Shown here: piece after piece, positions 17,949 through 26,099 of the stretch
Numbering within the stretch: position 1 is the stretch's first letter
How the letters are laid out: the number at the start of each line of letters is the position of its first letter
Assembly: GCA_035575715.1 (NCBI GenBank)
Contig: DATLXN010000043.1
Location: forward strand, 91,235 to 155,234
Direction: 5' to 3'
Source of the DNA: JACCSI01 sp035575715
GTDB taxonomy: Bacteria; Acidobacteriota; Vicinamibacteria; Vicinamibacterales; UBA2999
DNA length: 64,000 nucleotides
Program-made: the position numbers and the translations under genes
The notes under the pieces: model-generated
Database searches by the model: none
Told to the model about the DNA's origin: nothing
The model's input: the letters and a program-made list of their open reading frames with translations, nothing else

Positions 17949-19447
17949 TCAAGCGCGTCCTCATCGCCAATCGCGGCGAGATTGCACTGCGCGTGATCCG
18001 GGCGTGCCGTGAGTTAGGGATCGAAAGTGTCGCCGTGTTCTCCGACGCTGATCGGCATGCGCCGCACGTCCTCGCCGCGGATCGTGCCGAACACATTGGC
18101 GGGTCGCCCGCACCGGAGAGTTATCTCAACATCCCCGCATTACTCGATGCGGCACGGCGAAGCGGCGCCGACGCCGTGCACCCAGGTTACGGATTTCTCT
18201 CCGAGCGCGCGCACTTTGCACGCGCCTGCGTGGACGCCGGTTTGATCTTCGTCGGCCCCGGCGCCGAGGCGATCGAGCGGATGGGATCCAAAATCGGCGC
18301 GCGCCAATTGATGCAGCAGGCCGGGGTGCCGGTGGTGCCAGGCGAGACACCGGCCGACCAATCGGACGCCGCGCTCACGGCATCAGTCAGCAACATCGGC
18401 TTTCCGGCTTTGATCAAACCGTCCGCTGGCGGCGGCGGCATCGGCATGAAGACGGTGCGCACGCAGGGGGAAGTGCTCGCCGCCGTCCAGAGTGCCCGAC
18501 GCGAAGCGCAGGCCGCGTTTGGCGACGGCACGCTCTACGTCGAACGCCTGGTTGAGCGGCCCCGGCACGTCGAGATCCAAGTGTTTGCCGACCGCCACGG
18601 CCAGGTGGTGCACCTGTTCGAGCGTGAGTGCTCGATTCAGCGCCGCCACCAGAAGGCGCTCGAAGAAAGCCCGTGCCCGGTTTTGGCGCCGGTCGTGCGG
18701 CAGCGCATGGGCGACGCCGCGGTCGCGGCTGCCCGCGCGGCGGGTTATGTCAACGCCGGGACAATCGAATTTCTCCTCGCCGGAGAGGGCGTCGACGCGC
18801 AGTTCTTCTTTCTCGAGATGAACACGCGGCTGCAGGTCGAGCATCCGGTCACCGAAGCCGTGGTCGGCGTGGATCTGGTCCGCGCCCAACTGTTGGTCGC
18901 GAGCGGGAAGCCTCTGCCCTGGTCGCAGGAGTCGCTTTCGCAGCGCGGCCATGCCATTGAATGCCGGATCTACGCCGAAGATCCCACCGCGGGCTTCTTG
19001 CCGCAGGCGGGCCGCTTGCTGATGTACCGCGCGCCCGAGGGCCCGGGGATCCGCGTCGATGCCGGTGTCGTCGAAGGTAGTGAGGTCTCGGTCTTTTACG
19101 ATCCACTGCTCGCCAAGTTGATCGTCTCAGCTGAAACGCGCGCCACGGCCATCGAGCGCGCCGTCGCCGCGTTGCGGCAATACGTGGTGCTCGGCATCCG
19201 CACCAACATCCCGTTTCTGCTGGCCATCCTGCAGCACCCGCGATTCGTGGCCGGCGAGATTGATACCAGCTTCCTCGACGCTGAGGGCCAGGCGCTGCGC
19301 GAGACCATCGGCAGCGAGGATATGCCGATGGCCGGGTTTGCCGCCGCAGCGGCTCACCTCGATGACCAGCGCCGCGATCGCGGCGCGCCGCCCGCTCCCG
19401 CAGCCGCCGATCCCTTCGACACTATCGGGACCTGGGGCGTGCGATGA
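17945..19447 (+). CDS. liuD: Methylcrotonyl-CoA carboxylase, biotin carboxylase subunit (split alpha chain)
   Basis: At 500 residues this protein contains only the biotin carboxylase unit: IANRGEIALRVIRAC at the N-terminus, the ATP-grasp Gly-loop AGGGGIGMK near residue 160, and EMNTRLQVEHPVTE near residue 293. It uses ATP and bicarbonate to carboxylate biotin. Typical methylcrotonyl-CoA carboxylase alpha chains are about 660 residues and carry the biotinyl domain on the same polypeptide; here that part is the next gene, joined by an ATGA overlap. The C-terminal 40 residues are a low-complexity Ala/Asp tail where the fusion would be. Confidence 0.92.
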   Translation: MIKRVLIANRGEIALRVIRACRELGIESVAVFSDADRHAPHVLAADRAEHIGGSPAPESYLNIPALLDAARRSGADAVHPGYGFLSERAHFARACVDAGLIFVGPGAEAIERMGSKIGARQLMQQAGVPVVPGETPADQSDAALTASVSNIGFPALIKPSAGGGGIGMKTVRTQGEVLAAVQSARREAQAAFGDGTLYVERLVERPRHVEIQVFADRHGQVVHLFERECSIQRRHQKALEESPCPVLAPVVRQRMGDAAVAAARAAGYVNAGTIEFLLAGEGVDAQFFFLEMNTRLQVEHPVTEAVVGVDLVRAQLLVASGKPLPWSQESLSQRGHAIECRIYAEDPTAGFLPQAGRLLMYRAPEGPGIRVDAGVVEGSEVSVFYDPLLAKLIVSAETRATAIERAVAALRQYVVLGIRTNIPFLLAILQHPRFVAGEIDTSFLDAEGQALRETIGSEDMPMAGFAAAAAHLDDQRRDRGAPPAPAAADPFDTIGTWGVR

Positions 19448-19917
19448 GCGCCCTTGAACTGCGCCTTGGCGAACGCATCGTCACTGCCACCGTCAATGCC
19501 GATGGCCGGATCGTCATTGACGATGTCGCGTATGTCGTGACCTCGGTCGGGGATCGGCTCTACCGCGTCAGCAGTGGCGACCTCCAGTGGACAGTCGCAG
19601 TCGCCGGTCCCCCGGATAACCGGTGGGTCCATGTCGACGGCCAAGTCGCAAAGATCGAGGTCGAGACGCTCGGGCGCTCGCCCCGCGCGCGTCCGCGATC
19701 CGCGCATCACGACCTCTCGGCGCCGATGCCGGCGACGGTTACTCGCGTCCTCGTTGCCCCCGGCAGTGCGGTGGCGCGCGGGGACACCTTGCTGATGCTC
19801 GAGGCCATGAAAATGGAGTTGCCGATTCGTGCACCGCGCGACGGGGTGGTGAAAGCGATTCACTGCGAGGCTGGCCAGCTGGTCCAGCCCGGCACAAACT
19901 TGCTGGATCTCGAATGA
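19444..19917 (+). CDS. Biotin carboxyl carrier protein of the split carboxylase
   Basis: The 157-residue protein has an N-terminal beta-rich segment (about 1-80), like the part that connects carboxylase and carrier in fused alpha chains, and a C-terminal biotinyl domain with the biotin attachment motif LEAMKMELP (Lys near residue 122). It carries carboxybiotin between the carboxylase and the carboxyltransferase. The start overlaps the biotin carboxylase stop and its stop overlaps the lyase ATG, so all four partners are translationally coupled. Biotinylation requires a BirA encoded elsewhere. Confidence 0.92.
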   Translation: MSALELRLGERIVTATVNADGRIVIDDVAYVVTSVGDRLYRVSSGDLQWTVAVAGPPDNRWVHVDGQVAKIEVETLGRSPRARPRSAHHDLSAPMPATVTRVLVAPGSAVARGDTLLMLEAMKMELPIRAPRDGVVKAIHCEAGQLVQPGTNLLDLE

Positions 19918-20852
19918 CACCTGCCTTGCCGCAGCGGGTCAGCATTGTCGAAGTCGGGCCGCGTGACGGTCTCCAGAACGAGCAAGCGGTCATTCCAACC
20001 GATCGCAAGATCGCGTTCATCGACGCGCTGACGACGGCCGGCCACGCGGCGATCGAAGTCACGGCGTTTGTCTCGCCAAAGTGGATCCCCCAAATGGGTG
20101 ACGCCGCTGAAGTCATGGCGGGCATCACACAGAAGCCGGGTGTGCGCTACAGCGCCCTGGTGCCGAATCGCGCTGGACTCGATCGGGCGCTCGCGGCGGG
20201 CGTCCGCGACATCGCCATCTTTGCGGCGGCCTCTGAAACGTTCAGCCGCAAGAACATCAATCAGTCGATCGATAGTTCGTTCACCGTCTATCGCGAAGTG
20301 ACCGATGCGGCGATGCAGGCCGGTTTACGCGTGCGGGCCTACCTGTCGACGAGCTTTGGCTGCCCGTTTGAAGGCACAGTTGATCCGTTACAGGTGGCGG
20401 AACTCGCCGATCGGCTTATTCAGCTCGGCGCCTACGAAGTCGCCGTGAGTGACACCATCGGCATCGCCCATCCTGGACAGGTCAACCAGGTCCTCGATGC
20501 GGTGCTGGCACGCGTGCCACTCGATCGGCTGGCGTTGCACTTCCACGACACGCGCGGTACCGCGGTCGCCAATGTGCTGGCGGCGTTGCATCGAGGGGTC
20601 CAGACCTTTGACAGTTCCGCAGGGGGACTTGGCGGCTGCCCCTATGCGCCTGGCGCGGCGGGGAATCTGGCGACCGAAGACCTGCTGTATTTACTAGACG
20701 GCCTCGGCATCGCCACCGGTGTCGATGGGGACGCGGTGATGGCCGCGTCACGGGCGCTCGAAGGCTCGCTCGGGCATCCGCTGCCTTCGCGTTATGTGCA
20801 GGCGCGTACGATGTCCTCCAGCGCCTCAAAGTCGACTGGTTTGACGAGGTGA
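19914..20852 (+). CDS. mvaB: Hydroxymethylglutaryl-CoA lyase
   Basis: The 312-residue TIM-barrel enzyme cleaves HMG-CoA to acetoacetate and acetyl-CoA, the last step of leucine breakdown. Visible landmarks are EVGPRDGLQNE near residue 13, the metal ligands in LHFHDTRGTA near residue 202, and the catalytic loop GGLGGCPYAPGA with its Cys near residue 240. The ATG is fixed by the ATGA overlap with the carrier gene. The last 61 bases overlap the convergent receiver gene on the other strand, so the 3' end is shared by two coding frames. Confidence 0.95.
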   Translation: MTPALPQRVSIVEVGPRDGLQNEQAVIPTDRKIAFIDALTTAGHAAIEVTAFVSPKWIPQMGDAAEVMAGITQKPGVRYSALVPNRAGLDRALAAGVRDIAIFAAASETFSRKNINQSIDSSFTVYREVTDAAMQAGLRVRAYLSTSFGCPFEGTVDPLQVAELADRLIQLGAYEVAVSDTIGIAHPGQVNQVLDAVLARVPLDRLALHFHDTRGTAVANVLAALHRGVQTFDSSAGGLGGCPYAPGAAGNLATEDLLYLLDGLGIATGVDGDAVMAASRALEGSLGHPLPSRYVQARTMSSSASKSTGLTR

Positions 20853-21160
20853 TAGTCAAAGCCCGCTTCGGCAGCTTTGGTCCGCACGTCTTTGCCGGCC
20901 CACCCGGTCAACGCCACCAGCACTAGGTTCTGCCCATATGGGCGCTGACGCAGGCGGCGGGCCACCTCATAGCCATCCATGACCGGGAGTCCCAGGTCGA
21001 GAAAGACGCATCGCGGTTGAAAGTCATCGGCCACGGCGATCGCCTCGGCACCCTCCACCGCGATCCGGGTGTCGTGCCCTTTCGACTGCAACAGCAAGCT
21101 CAGCGGTTCGCTTGCATCGGCATCGTCATCCACCAACAGCACCTTCAGACATGTAGACAT
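20792..21160 (-). CDS. Single-domain response regulator
   Basis: The 122-residue receiver has acidic residues in LLVDDDADA, the phospho-acceptor in CVFLDLGLPVMDGYEVA near residue 55, a Thr in LVALTGWAG, and the Lys in HLVKPVDF near 105. It has no output domain. Its 3' end overlaps the HMG-CoA lyase gene by 61 bases in antisense. Receivers of this type in acidobacteria and proteobacteria often sit next to hybrid kinases; none is seen here, so the partner is unknown. Confidence 0.88.
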   Translation of the reverse strand: MSTCLKVLLVDDDADASEPLSLLLQSKGHDTRIAVEGAEAIAVADDFQPRCVFLDLGLPVMDGYEVARRLRQRPYGQNLVLVALTGWAGKDVRTKAAEAGFDYHLVKPVDFEALEDIVRACT

Positions 21161-21261
21161 GAGTTCTCAATATTATCCGCACCGGGTCAAAGCTTCACTC
21201 AGCCGTAGTGTGCCCGCGCCGAATCACGCCTGTTTCGGACAAACCGGCCCTAGCACGGCCT

Positions 21262-21277
21262 TGGCACGCCGCTTGTA
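21262..21277 (+). promoter_or_regulatory. Sigma-54-like promoter before the first BON gene
   Basis: TGGCACG-CCGC-TTGTA matches the sigma-54 -24 element exactly and the -12 element except that GC is GT. It lies about 50 bases upstream of the GTG start at 21,329. The -12 mismatch makes it a candidate only. Confidence 0.4.
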
Positions 21278-21328
21278 ATGGCTCGCGGTGGCTCGCTATG
21301 GACGGGGAGTCAATAAGGAGGCTTTATT

Positions 21329-21754
21329 GTGAGGATGCATAACAAATTTCTGGTTCTGACGGCTGCGCTTGCGTTTGCCGCCGCCAGCACGGCGTGCGGC
21401 AACACTGCGGAAGGCGTGAAGAAGGATGCCGCCGAAGCCAAGGTGGAGACCGCCGACGAACGGGCCAAGGCAGCAGCCGCGGGCCGCGAAGCCGGCGCCG
21501 AAGTCAAAGACGCGACGCGGGATGCCGGTCGCGCGATCGACGCCGCCAGCGAAACCTTGGACGTCAAGAAGGCCTTGATGGCTGATTCGACGGTCGACGC
21601 CAGCAACATCAACGTCGACACCTTCCACGAGACCAAGTCCGTGGTGCTGAAGGGCCATGTGCCCAACGCAGCGATGAAAGCCGAAGCTGGCCGGATCGCC
21701 ATGAAGGAAGCCACTGGCTACAAGGTTGACAACCAGCTGATGGTCCGACCCTAA
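21329..21754 (+). CDS. BON-domain lipoprotein
   Basis: The 141-residue protein has a signal ending in a lipobox-like STAC near residue 23, an Ala/Glu/Lys-rich helix, and a C-terminal BON domain (about 75-140) with VDASNINVDTFHETKSVVLKG-type sequence and TGYKVDNQLMV. BON domains bind phospholipid and stabilise the envelope under stress (OsmY type). AAGGAGG precedes GTG 21,329; an ATG follows at 21,335. A close paralogue lies at 22,552. Together with the DUF4159 gene between them this looks like a tandem duplication or a small envelope cluster. Confidence 0.85.
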   Translation: MRMHNKFLVLTAALAFAAASTACGNTAEGVKKDAAEAKVETADERAKAAAAGREAGAEVKDATRDAGRAIDAASETLDVKKALMADSTVDASNINVDTFHETKSVVLKGHVPNAAMKAEAGRIAMKEATGYKVDNQLMVRP

Positions 21755-21780
21755 CCGACGCTCGGGCGGGGCCCATCGAC

Positions 21781-21797
21781 CGCCAGATATACTGGCG
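21781..21797 (+). promoter_or_regulatory. Hairpin with embedded -10-like TATACT before the DUF4159 gene
   Basis: CGCCAG-ATATA-CTGGCG is a perfect 6-bp inverted repeat. TATACT at 21,788-21,793 lies 7 bases before ATG 21,801, where no ribosome binding site is seen, as for a leaderless transcript. No good -35 hexamer is visible. Confidence 0.35.
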
Positions 21798-21800
21798 TCG

Positions 21801-22478
21801 ATGGGCCTGCTCCCTTTTACCGACGATGGGATTCAGCGCCTCGCTGCCCGTCCCCGCCCCTCTGAATTCGTCTTTGCCCGCCTGCGTTACGACTCCGGTG
21901 ACTGGGACTACAACCCCAAGGTCGCGGCCAATGTGCTCAATTCGATCGTTGAATACACCACGATTCGGGTTTATCCCGAAGAAGTCGTCATTACCGCCGA
22001 CTCCGAGGAACTCCCCGCCTTTCCGTTCCTGTTCATGACCGGTCACAAGCTGGTGCGCTTCAGTTCCAAGGAGCGCGAACGACTGCAGCAATACGTCGAA
22101 CGCGGCGGACTGCTGTTCTCAGACGATTGCAATCATGACGTCGCCGGACTTTATGCCGTGTCGTTCGAACAGGAGATGCGGACCATCTTCCCAGGGCCGC
22201 GGACCCTGGATAAACTCGCTGCCTCTCACCCGATCTATCGAGCCTTCTTCAAGTTCCCCGACGGTCCGCCACAGACGGCGCACGAGTTGAACGGCTGGGG
22301 CGACGACCTGGTGCACGACTACCTTCGCGCAGTCGAACACGACGGTCGCATTGGCGTGCTGTATTCCAATAAGGATTACGGGTGTGAGTGGGACTTCGAC
22401 TGGCGGAACAAACGCTTCCAGCGTGACGACACCACCCGCTTCGCGGTGAACATCGTCGTCTACGCAATGACGAGCTAG
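21801..22478 (+). CDS. DUF4159 domain protein
   Basis: The 225 residues are a full DUF4159 domain, a fold related to class I glutamine amidotransferase-like and ThuA-like proteins. Landmarks are FVFARLRYDSGDWDYNP near residue 24, GGLLFSDDCNH near residue 100, and HPIYRAFF near 140. There is no signal peptide. In many acidobacteria and planctomycetes such a gene belongs to the MoxR/DUF58/BatA cluster; here that cluster lies 0.6-12 kb away on the other strand. Function unknown. Confidence 0.9.
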   Translation: MGLLPFTDDGIQRLAARPRPSEFVFARLRYDSGDWDYNPKVAANVLNSIVEYTTIRVYPEEVVITADSEELPAFPFLFMTGHKLVRFSSKERERLQQYVERGGLLFSDDCNHDVAGLYAVSFEQEMRTIFPGPRTLDKLAASHPIYRAFFKFPDGPPQTAHELNGWGDDLVHDYLRAVEHDGRIGVLYSNKDYGCEWDFDWRNKRFQRDDTTRFAVNIVVYAMTS

Positions 22479-22486
22479 CTGCTACC

Positions 22487-22502
22487 TGGCACGTTCCTTG
22501 AT
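22487..22502 (+). promoter_or_regulatory. Sigma-54-like promoter before the second BON gene
   Basis: TGGCACG-TTCC-TTGAT has a perfect -24 element; the -12 GC is GA. It lies between the DUF4159 stop and the GTG at 22,552, mirroring the site before the first BON gene. Confidence 0.4.
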
Positions 22503-22551
22503 ACCAGTATGACCAGCGGCACTGAGCCGCGCGAGTTATCAGGAGGACGAA

Positions 22552-23025
22552 GTGGCCCGCACGCATTGCAGCATTAACGCTTTCATACTTTCCTGCATCG
22601 CCGTCCTCGCCATCGGCGCTGTCACGGCGTGTGAGAACACCGCTCGGGGCTTGAAGGAAGACGCGAGCAAAGCAGAAGTAGAAACGCGTGACGAGCGGGC
22701 CCAGGCGAAAGAAACTGCCAAAGAGCTCGGGGCGCAAGCCGGTGCTGCGGCCAGTCGCGCCGCTGGCGCTGCGGCCATTGCCGGCGAAGCACTTGCGGAA
22801 CGAGCTGGTGCGTTGAAGGAAACGGTCGATGTGAAGACGGCCCTGATGGCCGATGCGTCAGTCGACGCCTCGCGGATCGATGTCGACACCGACTCACGCA
22901 CCCGCACGATTACCTTGAATGGCTATGCACCCAACGCCGGGGAGCGGGACAAGGCCGAAGTGATTGCCAAGGCACACGCGGACGGCTTCAAGGTGGTCAA
23001 CAACATCACCGTCTCACCCCGTTAG
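22552..23025 (+). CDS. BON-domain lipoprotein, paralogue of the gene at 21,329
   Basis: The 157-residue product has a signal with lipobox-like VTAC near residue 27, an Ala-rich helix of about 50 residues, and a C-terminal BON domain with VDTDSRTRTITLNGYAPN and GFKVVNNITV. Blocks such as VKTALMADASVDAS are shared with the paralogue, so the two are duplicates. AGGAGG lies just upstream of GTG 22,552. Probable envelope-stress role. Confidence 0.85.
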   Translation: MARTHCSINAFILSCIAVLAIGAVTACENTARGLKEDASKAEVETRDERAQAKETAKELGAQAGAAASRAAGAAAIAGEALAERAGALKETVDVKTALMADASVDASRIDVDTDSRTRTITLNGYAPNAGERDKAEVIAKAHADGFKVVNNITVSPR

Positions 23026-23036
23026 CGACCAAGGGT

Positions 23037-24623
23037 TTACGAGTAGGCGGTTCCGACCATCATCCGTTTGATCCGCAACCACGGCGAGCCATGTGACGGG
23101 TGGTTAATCTGCACCGGCTGACCCTTCGCGTCGCCGGTCGTTCCGAACATCTGCCAGGACTCTTTTCCAGACACCGCATCGAGATTGGCCCAGAAGTCGG
23201 TGGTGATGGCGTTGTAGGTCACGTCGCTCACCATCCGCACCTTCTTGCCATTCTTCACTTCCCAGAACGCGTCCCCGCCAAACTGACCGTTGAACCGCTG
23301 CTGATCGATCGAGTAGCTGCCGCGACCATCGATCAGCACGCCGTCCTTGGTGTCGGCGATGATTTCTTCCGGCGTCGGTGACCCTGGCGGGCCGGCATCG
23401 ACATGCACGTTGGGCATGCGCAGAAACGGATAGTTCCGCCATGATGTCGCGAAGGTGCAACCGCGGGACTCTTTCTCGCCGATGTAATGCGCCGTTTCGC
23501 GGTTGGTCTGCAGTCCGACCAGAATGCCTTCGCGAATCAGCGGCCACTCCTGCGACTTCACCCCGTCATCGTCGTAGCCGACGGTGCACATGCCGCCCTC
23601 AATGGTGCGGTCGGCGGTGACGTTGAACATCTTCGAGCCGTACTTCATCTTGCCGAGGTCGCTGATCTTGACGAAGCTCGTTCCCGCGTAATTGGCTTCG
23701 TAGCCGACGATGCGATCGAGTTCGGTGGCGTGGGCGACGATCTCGTGAATCGTCAGCATCGCGTGCGACGGGGTCATGATCAGGTCTTTGAGACCAACGC
23801 CGACCGGTGGCGCAGTGCAATGCTCGGCGGCCTCCGCGGCAATGCGCTCGACGTTTTCAAGCATCTGTCCTTCGAGCGCGATCTCGTAACCACCAGTTTT
23901 TGGCGGCACGACGAAGGTTCGCTGCTTGATCTGGTTGCCTTTGCGGGCGGTGACGCTGAAGCTCGGGAACGTTCGCCAGATCTCCTGCTCGATGACCGAG
24001 CCCTCGGAGGTCGCGAGATACTTCCATTCGAAGTCGAAGGCAATTTGCGACTGCACGCGCATCACGTCGGGCTGCTTCAGTGCGGTCTCGTTGAGTTTCA
24101 TGAGAAACCCAATCTTGTCGTCGAGCGAGACGGTGTCGGGGTTGATCTGGACCGGCACCGACCAGTAATCGATGTAGCTGTCGGTCGGGGCGAGTCGTAC
24201 TTCGAACCGCTTGCTCACGGCGCTGGCCTTTGCCACCTCGGTCGCCTGGGCGGTGATCTTCTTCACCTCGTCGTCGGTGACAAACGGGCTGCTGGCAAAT
24301 CCCCACACGCCGCTGTGAATCACTCGGACGCCGAAGCCGGCGCTTTCTTCACGGCCACCGCCGCCAAGTCCGCCGCCACCGCCACCGCCGACGATGCGAT
24401 CGCGAACGCCGATGCTGTCACTGAGATTGCGGGTGAAGCGCACGTCGGCGTAGCTGCAGCCGAGCCGCTTGGCTTCGGTCAGCGCGATGTCCGACATGCC
24501 TTTGAATCGCGATTCGAGGACACGTGCTTTCGGCGATTGTGCGAGCAACTCGCCGACCAGGTCGCTGGCATAGAGCGCAACGCCGGTCGCGCTCAGGGTC
24601 TTGACAAAATCTCTGCGTCTCAT
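23037..24623 (-). CDS. tldD: TldD-like metalloprotease, Tat-exported
   Basis: The 528-residue protein begins with a twin-arginine signal (RRRDFVKTLSATG), so it is exported folded. The TldD fold follows. The zinc motif is HEIVAH near residue 290 (HExxxH), with ELDRIVGYEAN just after it; GAP-type elements near the N-terminus include an inserted Gly-rich loop (about residues 80-92). TldD proteins act with a PmbA/TldE partner to degrade or mature peptides. The partner is the next gene upstream. The ATG at 24,623 (GAGG before it) starts directly at the Tat motif and is preferred to a GTG 18 bases upstream. Confidence 0.88.
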   Translation of the reverse strand: MRRRDFVKTLSATGVALYASDLVGELLAQSPKARVLESRFKGMSDIALTEAKRLGCSYADVRFTRNLSDSIGVRDRIVGGGGGGGLGGGGREESAGFGVRVIHSGVWGFASSPFVTDDEVKKITAQATEVAKASAVSKRFEVRLAPTDSYIDYWSVPVQINPDTVSLDDKIGFLMKLNETALKQPDVMRVQSQIAFDFEWKYLATSEGSVIEQEIWRTFPSFSVTARKGNQIKQRTFVVPPKTGGYEIALEGQMLENVERIAAEAAEHCTAPPVGVGLKDLIMTPSHAMLTIHEIVAHATELDRIVGYEANYAGTSFVKISDLGKMKYGSKMFNVTADRTIEGGMCTVGYDDDGVKSQEWPLIREGILVGLQTNRETAHYIGEKESRGCTFATSWRNYPFLRMPNVHVDAGPPGSPTPEEIIADTKDGVLIDGRGSYSIDQQRFNGQFGGDAFWEVKNGKKVRMVSDVTYNAITTDFWANLDAVSGKESWQMFGTTGDAKGQPVQINHPSHGSPWLRIKRMMVGTAYS

Positions 24624-24714
24624 AAAACCTCGGGTACGCACGGTTCACGGAATCGCGGAAACACCGAACTCAGCATTTTCTGGTGTGCTGCCGCGCTGCC
24701 GTGCACTGGCCGTC

Positions 24715-26070
24715 TCAGACAGCCGGGGAAATCGACGTCATCGTGAAATCTTCGATCTTCATCGGCGGCACTAGGGCGGTGCCCGGATTGTCGTAGGCCT
24801 CGCCGGTATGCATCGGCACCGGCCGGCCGAGCATCGTGATGTTGTTGAACCCAACCGCTGGTGATTCATTCCAACGGAAATTCTGAACTGGCGCCACGAT
24901 TTCTCCGTTCTCGATCAGGAACAGGCCGTCGCGCGTCATCCCGGTATTGAGGAGCGTTTGATTGTCGACGCCGCGGATGTACCAAAAAAAGCTGACCAGC
25001 AAACCACGTTTGGTCGACTTGATCATCTCGTCGACCGTGGACGTGCCGCCTTCCATCACCAGGCTCATGCCCGGCTGTGTGCCGGTCGGTTCCTTTTTCT
25101 GTCGCATCGCCCAGTAGCGGTCGTAAAACAGGTTCTTGACGACGCCCTTTTCGACCCAGGTCATGCTCTTGGCGGCGAGTCCATCTTGACCGATTGGCGT
25201 CTGCCGCAGGACCGGGTTGCCGATCTCGCTGCGCAGGGTAAAGTTGTCGCCGAACACCTTCTCACCGATTCGCGTCGTGCCGCGTTCCTTGCCGCTCATA
25301 AAGCTGCGGCCTTCTTCGGCGGCGCGGGCGTTGAGCGAGCCCAGCACCAGTGACAGAAAACGCGCCGCCGGTCGCGGTTCGAGGATGACGGTGTAGTTGC
25401 CTGGTTCGATGGCCCGCGGCTTGCGCGACCGCAGCCCTTTATCGGCGGCGATTTCGGTGAGCATCTTCGCGTCGATGTTGCGGACGTCCTTGACGCCGGT
25501 CGTGCCCGCCCACCCGGAGCCGGTTTGATCCGGCGTGCGGCAGGTCAGAATGAAACTCGCCTCGGCGTAACGAAAGTACCCGAACAGCCCCTCCGAATTG
25601 GCAATCGCGTCGGTCCAGTGCAGTTTCGGAATGTAGCCGGCGCCGAGGACGCCCTTCTTCTCGCAGATGTCGGTGCTCGCCTTGACCATCGCTGCACGTT
25701 CAGCGGGGCCGAAGTCCGCCGTCGCCGGCAACACCGCGTCGACTTCGACGTAGTTCTGCGGCGGTTTGACCGGCATCATCAGTTCCGGGTTTTCCGGCTT
25801 GCGCCTGGCCAGTTCCTGCACCTGATCGATGGTCCGCTTCAGCGAAGCATCATCAAATTGGTGGGTGGTCGCCGCCGCACTGCGCTGCCCGTAATACACC
25901 GTGATCGACACTTCCTGATCGTGTTCGATCAGATTGGCGGTGATGCTGGAGTTGGCAAAGCGCGTCGCCGACCGCTCGCCTCCAGAAAAACGGACCTCGA
26001 CGGCGTCCGCCTTACACATGTTCAGCACCTTGTCGGTGATCTGCTTGACCTGGTCGCGTGAATAACTCAT
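24715..26070 (-). CDS. pmbA: PmbA/TldE-like partner protein
   Basis: The 451-residue protein has the TldD/PmbA fold but no HExxxH, as expected for the TldE-type subunit. Landmarks are VRFSGGERSATRFANSSI near the N-terminus and a C-terminal region with GLFLIENGEIVAPVQNFRWN. It has no signal peptide, although both neighbouring TldD proteins carry Tat signals. It may be exported by hitch-hiking on a TldD partner, or the pair may split between compartments. The start at ATG 26,070 lies 29 bases after the preceding gene. Confidence 0.88.
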   Translation of the reverse strand: MSYSRDQVKQITDKVLNMCKADAVEVRFSGGERSATRFANSSITANLIEHDQEVSITVYYGQRSAAATTHQFDDASLKRTIDQVQELARRKPENPELMMPVKPPQNYVEVDAVLPATADFGPAERAAMVKASTDICEKKGVLGAGYIPKLHWTDAIANSEGLFGYFRYAEASFILTCRTPDQTGSGWAGTTGVKDVRNIDAKMLTEIAADKGLRSRKPRAIEPGNYTVILEPRPAARFLSLVLGSLNARAAEEGRSFMSGKERGTTRIGEKVFGDNFTLRSEIGNPVLRQTPIGQDGLAAKSMTWVEKGVVKNLFYDRYWAMRQKKEPTGTQPGMSLVMEGGTSTVDEMIKSTKRGLLVSFFWYIRGVDNQTLLNTGMTRDGLFLIENGEIVAPVQNFRWNESPAVGFNNITMLGRPVPMHTGEAYDNPGTALVPPMKIEDFTMTSISPAV

Positions 26071-26099
26071 GGCTGGTAACTTGACCCTGTGAACGTGAA

